64,000 nucleotides of DNA. Origin: Blastomyces gilchristii SLH14081 (lineage: Eukaryota > Ascomycota > Eurotiomycetes > Onygenales > Ajellomycetaceae). Every line of letters starts with the position of its first letter. Position 1 is the stretch's first letter. The stretch spans positions 71,054-135,053 of the forward strand of contig NW_003101650.1 of assembly GCF_000003855.2 (NCBI RefSeq), written 5' to 3'. Position numbers and translations under genes: made by a program. This document shows positions 48,226 through 58,895 of the stretch, one piece after another. Under the pieces are notes generated by a model, which had not been told where the DNA came from, did not search any database, and worked only from the letters and a program-made list of their open reading frames with translations.

Positions 48226-50464
48226 AAACATGAGTATCATGTTCTTTCTCTGATTTTAAGAAGATTAGAATGTTGTTCAGGTATACTATGCAGAAGATGT
48301 TAACAAGTGTCTCATTTATATAGATCTGAAAGATGACTGAAGTGTTATAAAGACTAAAAGATAAAACAAGATATTCAAAATTGTCATACTTGATATAAAA
48401 AGCTATTTTTCAAACATTATCTTTATTAACTCTGATTCTATGATAGACATTCTGTATATCAATCTTTGAGAATATCTTTGCTTCAGATAATTAATCAATC
48501 ATCTCATTAATTAACAGTAATGAATAGTAATTCTTAACTATTATCTTATTGAGATCTCTGTAGTCTACACATAGATGTAGTCTATCATTCTTCTTGAGTA
48601 TAAAGAGTATAGATGTCTCTGCTGAACTCTTTGATAAATATATTCAGTTCTTTAATTACACTTCTTCAAGATATTTATGCAGAATATTCAATTCCTTTAT
48701 AGATAAGTTATAAAGAGGCTTGTACAGCACTGTTGCACTGTCTTCAAGGCAAATCTTATATTATATCTTGATATCAGAAAACTTCACTGCTTCTCTTTTT
48801 AAAAAGACATTTTTAAAATCTGTAAAGAGATGTTGTGTATATCTGTCTTTAATAACAGATACTGCTATTAATCTTGCAGTAAGAGTGATAGCTTCTTCAT
48901 CTATTCTCAAGTTTCAATCATCTGCTACACAGTATATCAACTCAATCTTTTTCTCAAGATTCTTTCAATGAAACTCTTCAGATTTCTCTATCACTGTCTT
49001 TTCATTAGTAAGATAGTACTGTCACATCTGAGTGACTCAGTTAATGAGAGAATTGTTTTCTCTCAATTATGAAAGATCTAGAATGACATTCTCATCTATG
49101 ATATTAACTGTGTGAAGAAGCAGACTGCTCTTCTTGAAGATTTCTTCTGAGTCTGTGATTACACACTTTGCTTAAATTGTGTCAAAATAATGATATTTTA
49201 TTTCATTGATAAATTTTGCATGATCTGATAGATCTATCTTCTTTCAATTCTTCATTAAAGAAAAGAAATAGAATATGAAGTTAATATCTACTCTGAAGTT
49301 AAGTAGGCATCTCACTAGTATCTTCTCATTCAGAGTATGCATTGTGATTATAATATGAACTCAGAGATATGAGAATTATCAATTCTTCATTTCTTTCTCT
49401 TCTTTATCTTTCATGAATATGTTTATCAGAAGAGAAGTTAACTTTGAGAAGATATCTTCTCAGTTTCTTCTCTTCTTCAGCTTCTTATAATCACTGATAT
49501 AGTGATCATCAGCTCTGCAGTTAAAATAGAGATTTTTATCAAATCTTTTTTAATGTTTCTTCACAGTGAGTGAAGAATCAGAATACTTGAAATTCTTCTT
49601 TACTTTCTTTATACTGAAGTCATCACAGCACTGTTTAGATCTCATTATAAGTTACTTAGAAGAGATCTTATTAATCTTTTTCTCAGAGAATTGATTATTC
49701 AAATAGATCTGAGAAGTCAGGTTGATAAGCTCAGTGTAATTAATTGATGAACTCTGATATTATAATATCATTGTTCATATCTTATGAGTCAGCTTCATAA
49801 GATAAAGCTGTGTTTTTAATTGATTCAAATTATCAGTCAATTTCTTCTAATATTCTTCAAATCTTGCATTGAAATCAGAAGAATTCTCATTATCTTGTTA
49901 ATATAATAAGTTGAATCACTGTACTGCTGTGAAGCTGCAGTTGCAGTAATCTTTAATTTAATTCAGTAGAAAGTTCTTGAATTCTTCTCAAGTTATAACA
50001 GTATTAATATGCTCAAGCTCTCTCTTCTTGATGACTCAAGTAGTCACAGAGATGTCTTCAAGAAGGTTGATAGTGTATATTACTTATATCTTATGAGTAT
50101 TATACTGACTCAGATTAAGACAGAATTTCTGTTCAAGAATATAAGTAAAGCTGTGAAATTCAGATAAGATGTTTCTCTTGTATCTCAGAGAATCTCTGAT
50201 CTTAATCTCTCTATCTTTATAATAGATGTAGGTGTGTAGAGGCTGCAGTGATAATAAAGCAGTTGAAGAGCTCATATTAAAATATACAGTGAGTTCAGAA
50301 ATCTCAGATTTCTGCTAAGATAGAGATGTACATACTTTAGAGAATGATGTAGCATTTCCCTTAGAGAGTGAGATCAGATCAGTCTCAGTGCAGATGTATG
50401 AGATTATATCAGTCTGTTAGAGCTTGACTGATTCAAATATATAATCAGATTAAGTGATTTGAAT
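48226..50464 (-). pseudogene. Second E element: gag, zinc knuckle and RT (mutated)
   Basis: Gag begins at the ATG at 50275 (MSSSTALLSLQPLHTY, 63 codons to the first stop). The nucleocapsid knuckle at 49487-49528 reads YFNCRADDHYISDY, with the first and last Cys of CCHC changed to Tyr. The RT catalytic box near the left end is YLNNILIF (YLNN at 48272-48283), both catalytic Asp lost. The L-old element entered immediately downstream, and the RT frame resumes at 33729. Confidence 0.85.
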
Positions 50465-50997
50465 TGTAATATAACAGAACTGAAGTGATGACTAGTCAGT
50501 GATATTATATAGAGATAGTTGTTTAAGAAGCTGTATAGATGAACTTGACTATCTTGCTTAAATAGTGAGCTTATAGACTACAGAGTTATTGTGAGAATAT
50601 CACAGATATAATACTTAGTATACTAAGAAGATTGTATAAGACATGCAGTAACTCTTATATATATTTCAGTAGAAGAAAAAATGAATTACTGACTTCTTTT
50701 ATAAGAAGCCAGCATCTAGTTATTCTATATAGATAATGAGCAGATACCTTCTCTCATTTCATGAGTGAGAATAGCTGAAGTGATATCTCAGCAGCATCTC
50801 ACTGCTAAGAAAAAGTAATCTGCTGACCTTATATAGAAGCAGAGTTCTTATATTCATCAATCAGATCTTTCTATGATATATCTGAATAATGTCATAGAGT
50901 GATTGAAAACCGGTTCAGACAGGATGAAATCATCTGTATGAAAGCGATGAGCCGTGTGAAACCGCAACAGGGCCTTGGCGCGGCCGGGAGCGTGACA
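50465..50997 (-). repeat. 5' LTR of the second E element
   Basis: 533 bp with a strongly GC-retaining outer edge (GGCGCGGCCGGGAGCGTGACA region, 50977-50997). The TSD TACTG follows at 50998-51002, restoring the integrase frame of element A. Confidence 0.94.
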
Positions 50998-51102
50998 TAC
51001 TGTGTGAGATTCTAACTGATAACAGTGCAAATCTTGTAAGAGAAGTGATGAGACATTTCATGAGCTAGTTACAGACAAGATATTGTAGAATAATGTCATA
51101 TC
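50998..51102 (+). mobile_element. Element A, segment 4: integrase core fragment
   Basis: A 105-bp piece between the E element and the hAT element. It reads ILTDNS, keeping the second catalytic Asp (codon 51018-51020), where copy B has Asn. It aligns with 63515-63612 of copy B. Confidence 0.88.
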
Positions 51103-51949
51103 TAGACTGGTCAGTGAGATTATGAATTTCACATTTAATCTCATTTAATCTGATCTCATACATTTCTTGGCGTGAGTCCCACCAGAATCAAGTCTCAAAA
51201 AAATCTGAAAATGAATCATTTATGACAGAAATGATGTGAAAAATGACCAGATTTAATTCAAGAACAGTGAAATGAGAGTAATTTCTCAGAATAAACTGTG
51301 AAAGATAATTATTCTTTCAAAATCAGAATGAGACTGAGACTGAAGATTAAAATCAGTCTCATTCAGTTCATTCAGTGATTGCTTATATAATCAGAATTTG
51401 ATAACAATTATTGATAATGCTTATGAAACAACTAAATACATTCTTGTGTAAGTTTATTCTTCATTTTCTTATAAAAACTACACTTCTCTGATATACTGTG
51501 ATCAGAGGTATTAAACTGTCTGATAATTCTATATTTTACAATCATGAGTTTCTTGATTGTTTCTTCTTGTAATTGTCTCTGATAATAGTGATAAATATCT
51601 CAACTTGAGTTGAACTTTCACTTCATTTTCATCTCTGTCAATGAAATTGTCAGAATATCACATATTATCAGTGTAATAGTTAAATATGTACTCTTAACAA
51701 TTTTCTATAACTCTAGAATTGATTTAATGTGTAAATTTGTCAGATTATCTTAAAGATAGTGATCAAATTCAGTTTTATAAGTATATAGTTTTGCCTGATT
51801 TTCAGTTGTAATCAATGTATGCAAGTTCTGTTTTAAAGTTAGTATTATAGTTCTATGAAATATGAAGTGTTATCAAAGATCATTACTTACTAGGAAATTG
51901 TATTTCACTGTCTTCATATCTTGAACATCTGCTTATTCAAATCTCTGAT

Positions 51950-52260
51950 AGTTGACATTGTAGTAGTCTCAGGCTAATTTAATATATAAGTCTTATTTCT
52001 TCTCTGTTCAATCTTGAGAAGTGTAGATATTAACTCAACAGAAGAGATCTAGTAGAGCTGCTACAGCATAGTACTCTGTAAAAGATTGTTCAGTTTTACT
52101 GTAGTAATATGTCAGTTTATTTCTTACAGTAATAATAGTCTGTGCTATAGCATTATCTCAGACTAAATTTCTTTTTAAGTGATTCAACTGCTTCTCAAGA
52201 TAAGTAAATAAACTGTTATACACTCATCAGACTGACTGCAGCATTGATGTATAAGTGATT
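51950..52260 (-). pseudogene. hAT transposase, C-terminal catalytic part (mutated)
   Basis: Combining minus frames, a stretch reads LVWDNAIAQTIITVRNKL, then YYSKTEQSFTEYYAVAALLD. This matches the hAT pattern in which a K.xYY segment precedes AxLLDPR-like residues (here LLDLFC), with the conserved Trp before. Stops and TGA at Trp positions break it. Upstream minus-strand sequence to about 55.3 kb is probably the rest of the gene, including a Lys/Glu-rich N-terminal part; no intact BED finger was found. Confidence 0.7.
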
Positions 52261-55165
52261 AAGACTGTCTTTATTATCTTATAAAACTGAAACAGTAAAT
52301 CAATCATATATTTCAACTGAGTTCACTTCATATTAGAAAGTTTCAATATCTGAATCTTTTCTTAATCAGAGTGTTGCACTCAATGATCAATCATCTGATA
52401 TAATTGAAGAGTCTGAACAGTTATCTCATATATTGAACTTCACTGTGTTCTAACATTCTGTATCATATTCAGTGATGTGACTGATTTGTTTATTTATTGA
52501 ATATTATAAAATTATTATTATTGTTTAGAGAAGATATAAATTATATTAGTAATATTTTAAATCTGTGATATTTAAATTATTAGTCAATCTATTCAAAATT
52601 AACAGTAGTGTTATCAAAAAGTATTATTAAAAAGCAATATTAAAAAGTGTTATCAAAAAACATTATCTTTTGTAAAGTGAATACAAAAGTTACTTGAGTA
52701 ATCACTTTCATCTCATTCTCATCTCAAGAATCAGCTATCTTATTATTCTTTATCTTGATATTAAGATTCTTTATCAGTGTTTGTATCACAAGTTGAATCA
52801 CATGAGTAATGTAGAGAATATGATCTTGTTTATTATTTCAGAAATGCAAAGTCAATTTTTACTCTAAGCTGTTTATCATAGTGTAGTTATTTACAGCATT
52901 ATCAGTTGTAATTGTAAGAAGACTGAGACTAATATCTCAATAGTCATTTTTAATCACAGTTATTAATATCTCTGTCATATAATTCTCAGTATGACTACTG
53001 ATCAATGATTCAAATTCAATTAATATCTCTTAATAAGTTCAGTTCTCATCAATGTAATAACATATAACTCTTATAAATGTAAGATTGTTTGTACTAGTTC
53101 ATGCATTTACTGTGAGAGACACTCTTCAATGATTCTTCAACTCTGATTTTAAATATTGTATATTGACTTTGTAGTATATCTCAAGATTGAACTGAAGACA
53201 GAATTGATATGAAATATGAAGATTTAAATTAAGCATTTGAAGAAGTGTTCAGAATTTAGAGTTTTCAATTGATTGAAGAGAAAGATTCAGAGATATATAT
53301 ATATAAAGTAATTGTTTATGAAAGTTATCAGATGAGAGTTATGAAATCAGAGTACTGATATATAATCATTTTCACATGATTTTCTTCAAATTAGAAAGTT
53401 AGTATTATCAAAAATTGTTATCTGATAGAGTAACTTATCAGCTCAGTAGTAATTTTCTGATTATTTTTCTTTTATTATCTGCATTCTGATAACTTCAGAT
53501 ATCAGGAAATTTCTTCAGAGTTATAATCAGTTCATGATGAATGTTTCTGAATGAAGTTACAGTAATTATATTAGAGAGATAACTCTTCAGTAATCTGTAA
53601 TACAATCTATTGATAATTATTTTATAGTTCATCTTAGTGTTTCTGTTGAGTTTTTCATAAATTTTATAACCTGAAATCAGATGTGCAGAATGAAGTAATT
53701 ATTTATTATAATTGAAAGAGAGCATTCTGTGTTGAATTATAAACAACATAGACTTTGTGATTCACAGTGATTTCTTGAAGAGTTTATGAATCTTCAATAG
53801 AAGTAAAAGAAGTGAAAGAAGTGAATTCAGAAGATATAATAATAATTTAAGAAAGATGATAATTTATTTTCAATAACTAATCACTGATATATGTAAGAAG
53901 AATTAATATAAGAGAAAATAATCTTCTTTCTTAGCTTAGTTATAATTTTAGTACTAACTCAGATTGAATATCATCAATGTATAAAAGTAAATAAATAATC
54001 TTGATTAATCTCTGTCATATTTCTTGAAATATATTAATATTATGAAAGAGAGTGTTACCAAATTGTATTATCAGATGATATTATTAAAAATATATTAATA
54101 TTATAAATATCAATGTTGAAAAAATGTTGATACTTATACATTATAGTGACATGATAGTTAAATATATATATATATATTATTTCTGATATTGATAATTGAT
54201 TACAACTTGTACAATAATTTTTGAAAACTCAAAATTAATTTCAATTATTAACTAATAGTTACAAACTTATAACTAACTAATATAAAAAGAAAAAAACTTT
54301 TTCTACTTATTATCTTTCTTCTCTTTCTCATTCTTCTTATCATTCTTCACAATTCACTTCTCATTCTCATTCTTCTTCTTCTTCTTCTCATCTAAGATGA
54401 TAATCATCTTAAAATCTCTCTCTGCTACCTTCTCAGAGAAGAGTTCTCACTGCTTCTTCTCAGTCAGATTAACCTGTATCTCAAAATCTCGCATTTTCTG
54501 ATCTGCTGTCTCGGGTTTCATCTCAGCAGTAAGCAGATTGACATGCTCAGAGAGCAGAACTGTCTTCTCAATATTCTGAATTATGAAGTGCATTCAAGAC
54601 CTGAATAAGACTCTAATCTCCTTCTCTGTCAGCTTCTGCTAATCAATTAGAGAACAGAAGTATTATTAAAAATCATTATCTCTCAATAAAAAACTTATCA
54701 GTTTTGACTTCTTTGTCTCTCACTTCAATACCTTCTCAATCTTCTTCTATCACTGCTTATTTACAGTAACACTCTTCTTCTCTCTCTCTCTCTTTATCTT
54801 GATCTCAAATCATTCTCAGAACTTCTTCTGATCTCACTGCTGCTGTATGAGACTCTTCACTGTCTTCTTTTTCAATCTCTCACAGATGATGTCATTCACA
54901 TTATTTCTATACTTAGTTCAGTCTAAATCTATCAGAAGTGTTACTTAAAATCATTATCATTCTACTCTCTTACAGAGTCTCTTTAAGGTATTATAATATG
55001 CCTTGCAATCTGTCTCTCTGTGCTTGAACACCTTCTTCTTCTCTTCCTTCAATCTGTGACAGCGCTCACGCGCCTTGATGATCCGCAGAACCGCAGAATA
55101 TTTGAAGAGAGATAACATAATTGATTTTGATAAGTATTGAGAGAGAAGTGAAGACAGGCAATGAT

Positions 55166-55252
55166 ATGATGATGATAATAATGATAATGATGATAATAAT
55201 GATGATAATAATGATAATGATGATAATAATGATGATAATGATAATAATGAAA
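55166..55252. repeat. GATGATAAT-type microsatellite inside the hAT element
   Basis: Roughly 87 bp of irregular GAT/AAT trinucleotide units. The minus-strand shadow frames of this run give artificial Ser/Leu or His/Tyr repeats. Confidence 0.92.
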
Positions 55253-56348
55253 TGAGAAGTGCATCAGAATATATTATTGACATATTAAATATAAAGAGAC
55301 AAAGAAACTATTAACAGTTTTCAGAGATGTACAGAAATAGCTACAGTATTATATAGCAATATTATCTTTATTCAATACATGCACTATTGATATTCTTTGT
55401 ATACATTTATCATATAATCTATATCAGAAATATATACAGAAAACAGATCTTTGTTACTAGAGAGAATAATTGCAGTGATTCTCTGTTTTCATATTATAAA
55501 GATAAGTTATTCTCATTTCTTTCTTCTCTCTTTTCTCTTCTTCTTCAATTCATCACTAAGTTCAAGCTGGTATGAAAACTATTAAAACACTCATAGAAAT
55601 CCTCAAATTGAAGAGTATAGACTAATTAAATTTTAAATACAGATGAATCAAATTACATTCAATAATACTAATTATTCATTTCTTTCTCAATAAAACAACA
55701 GTCACATCTTTCCTCTTCTCTTCAAATGAAACATGGCTTGTGAAAAGCAAGTATCACATCAGGTTATAATGACTAACACAGCTTCAGCACACAGGGCTGT
55801 ATACATGCAGCATATGCTGAACTGAGAGACTGTGTGAGTTGTAAACTGATGACAGCATCTCAGAGAGAGCTGTGCAGTGTGAGAAAGCTGCAACCCTCAG
55901 CTATATACACAGAGAGTGAATCATCACAGTAAGTGTATATACATTGCATGAAAGTAACACTTTTTGATAATACTCAGTCTCTGATATCATGAAAATAGAG
56001 TCTCTCTGTGAGATTCATTTTTATCAGAAGTTAGAGAATCTTATATTTCTCAAGATCATCTTCACACAGCTTGTCTGTGAAATCAATGAAGAAAATCATT
56101 GATTTCAGTATTCTGCTCTTGATGTTATTCAAGTGACAGCAGAGTTCACTCTGATCATACTTTTTAAGTGTATATTTTCTAATTATTCACATTTATACAG
56201 ATATATACTGATTATTTATTAGATGATGTTAAGATAATAACTCATTGCAGCTGTGTTACTCTCACTGTGAGAGATACACAGTTAATGATAAATATTGCAA
56301 AGACTCTGAGAAGTGAGTATTTTAAGAGTACTGCAGCCCTGTGATCTT

Positions 56349-56458
56349 GATTTTTTTTTGTTTTTATTTTTTGTTTTTTTCTTTTTCTTTTCTTTTTTTT
56401 CTTGTGTTTGTTTTGTTTTTTATTTTTTGTTTTTTTTTTGTATTTTATGTTTTTTTTA
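56349..56458. repeat. T-rich low-complexity tract
   Basis: About 110 bp, almost only T with scattered G, in the right non-coding part of the hAT element. Confidence 0.9.
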
Positions 56459-56836
56459 TAATTAAAATTATATGAATTATAATCTGTGTTCAGAAAAGTA
56501 ATGATATTTGATAATACTCTCTATTGAATTTTCAACAAATGAGCACTATGTTATGATATTATGTAAGTGAGAAATGATTTCATAGTCTCATTTAATGTTA
56601 TTCTCAATAATGAGATCAGAATGAAAATGTGACTAAGAATTCAAACATATTCTTTATCTGAGACTAGATTTTTATTTGAAAAGTGAATCTAAGATCTTTA
56701 ATATTTGAAATAATGTGATTTGAAATCAATGTGATGAATATAAACCATGATCAGAAGTAATGCTTTTAGACAACATGACAACTGTAAAGTTTGATTCTGG
56801 TCTCAGACACGGTCACACGGTCAGTCTAGTCATATC

Positions 56837-58881
56837 ATCTGTGAATAAATGAGAAGATGAAATACTTGAATGAAATCTTGAACAACATGCTGATGAAATA
56901 TCTAGTGAGTAAGTCTATAAGACTATGAGATGAATATCTCAGGCAGGCACTATTGGCCACGCGGATTCAACAGCATGCAGTCTTCAAGTGTTCATCATTC
57001 TATCTGTTGTATAAATTGCATCCGCACATTCTGAAAAATGCTTTGAAAAAGATGAGAGAGAGAACAGCAGTTGCAGATACAACAGTTGCAGATGTAACAG
57101 TTGCAGATACAACAGTCACAGATGCAGTAGAAACAGCAGTTACAGATATAGCAGTAGCAGTTGCAGACACAATAGTCACAGATGTGAAATCAAGATTGAA
57201 AGAGATCAGTCACACACATGTAAAAGTTAATAAGTTACTTCTGAACTGAGAAATTCAATTGAAAAGAATATAAGACTCACTAGTTAAGAAATTAAGTCTT
57301 AAGATAAGAATATAAGTTCTCATATATAATAAGAATTCTGAGAAGTTTAAATTTAGATAATTTAAGTTATATAAAATACTTAAATCACATTCTCTGAGAA
57401 TATATATATTGAAAGAATCAGAGAGACAGATCTTACATAAATTAATTAATAATTTATAACTTGTAAAAGTAAAGATGTAAGATCTAAGTAAATTAGAATT
57501 ATTCACAACACTATTATCAGTGTTGAAAAAGAAGAGACTTATAATTGAAAAGTCTTATAAAGTAAGAGAAATTATAGATACTTATGAATCAGATAATCTC
57601 ACTTATTTCAATCTTTTCACAATTATAAAAAAAGAATGAGAAGTAATAGAGAAATCAGATGAATATCATACTTTAATAAGTAATAAGACTGTAGTCAGTT
57701 ATATGATAATGTACTGCAGATAGCAGATGTAATATGATAAAGAGCAGTCTCAAAGCAGCAGACTTATACATGAGTCAGATTACAGAAGAAAAAGAGATTC
57801 AGAGTTAAATTTAACTGTTTATATCAGTTCAATTGCAGAGATTACAGAGAATGAACTATCTGAAATATCTGTGAATATATAAGATTAAGTCATCTCAATC
57901 TCTGAGAATGCTCAGAGATCAGATGAGATTAGTTTTAATAAGCTGTTCACTGTAGTGATCTGAGTAGGTGAAGAGAGACAGTATAATATATAAGACAGAA
58001 TTATAAAAGATGAAAGCTGCTGAATCTAGTCACTGAATACTGTATTATATAGAGATTATGTAAGAGTAGTGACTAGCAGATAAAGAAAAAGTGTAAGAAA
58101 AGAAAAGAGATAATGAATTGATTATCAACTGTAAGAATTAACTGTAAAAGATAAATATTATCATACACATCTCATTCATTTTCATATATTACATATTTAA
58201 TCTATTTCCAACATCACATCATCTGAAAAAACATTAAAAAACAAAGAAAATCTCAAAACTCAAGATCTATAAGAGATTTAAGAGCTGTAAGTCACTCTTA
58301 TAACAATATTATACATGTCTCTGATTTCTCTACTGCTCTGCATATGACATTAATGTCATTTATTACAAGATTGACTGAAATGCCAATATAGAAATATGTA
58401 TGTATATGTGTAGAGAAATTGAAGAAGAGCACAGAACTCACAGAATCAGAAGTCAGAGTAGAGAGAATAGAGACAGAAGAAATGAAAGAAGAAGACACAG
58501 AATCAGATAAATAATAGTGAGAGCTACTCAGAGCTGAACACTTACAACTCAGTGTGTGCACAATCTTCTCTGCAGAGAAGGAAGAGAAAGTGACAGAAGA
58601 AGTATAAGAGTGAGAGAGAATAGTCTCAGCAGTATTATCATCTTCAATTAAAATGATCTCTGATGCCAGAGTAACTAAGAACTATTATTAGTATATAAAA
58701 CTGTAAAAGCAGAGATAATAATTACTGAATAAACATCCGCTGATCTTAAAATTGTACATGTAATTACAACATGTACAAGGCTTCTCAGAAAGAGAGAGAG
58801 AGATATGAGAAAATGTAGAAAGTAGAACACAGTATATGAACAGCTCATTCTTATAATAACATCTCAGACAAGATGTACAAG
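56837..58881 (+). mobile_element. Element A, segment 5: integrase C-terminus and 3' region
   Basis: Resumes after the hAT element and aligns with copy B from about 63620 to the window edge (HLNxIL..MLMKYLVSKS; SSFYLLYxLHP). The third catalytic residue, Glu before the HLN-like segment, is Lys here. An alternating GCAGTTGCAGATAC repeat (57067-57190) encodes an imperfect Val-Ala-Asp-Thr-Thr repeat. Plus-strand pol-like sequence with stops continues to about 58.1 kb. 58.1-58.88 kb is AT-rich and unassigned, with a purine-rich stretch near 58790. Confidence 0.75.
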
Positions 58882-58895
58882 TAGACTGGCCGCTG

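Larger units (their letters stand above)
28708..50997 (-). mobile_element. Ty3/gypsy element 'E', second copy (complete but interrupted)
   Basis: Two 533-bp LTRs in the same orientation (28708-29240 and 50465-50997) are bounded by the 5-bp duplication TACTG (28703-28707 and 50998-51002). After removing the nested L element (33730-48225) and one TACTG-independent AAACA copy, about 7.8 kb remains. Coding is on the minus strand, so the LTR at 50465-50997 is 5'. Order along the minus strand is gag, zinc knuckle, RT, [L insertion], end of RT, RNase H, integrase, an extra ORF region, then the 3' LTR preceded by a purine-rich tract (AAAGAGAAGAATAT). All domains carry stops. Confidence 0.9.
51103..56828 (-). 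mobile_element. hAT DNA transposon, 5.7 kb, mutated
   Basis: Termini are TAGACTGGTCAG at the left and inverted CGGTCAGTCTA at the right, flanked by a perfect 8-bp duplication GTCATATC (51095-51102 and 56829-56836), diagnostic for hAT-type elements. The MITE at 27745-28250 has the same ends. The transposase relic is on the minus strand. About 1.5 kb at the right is non-coding and includes a T-rich tract. A 20-bp palindromic motif is scattered through the element. It splits the integrase of element A. Confidence 0.9.

Noticed and set aside
54957..55283. Ser/Leu-repeat protein on the minus strand
   Set aside because: The repeat part is the translation of the GATGATAAT microsatellite; only the C-terminal Lys-rich segment could belong to the hAT transposase relic.
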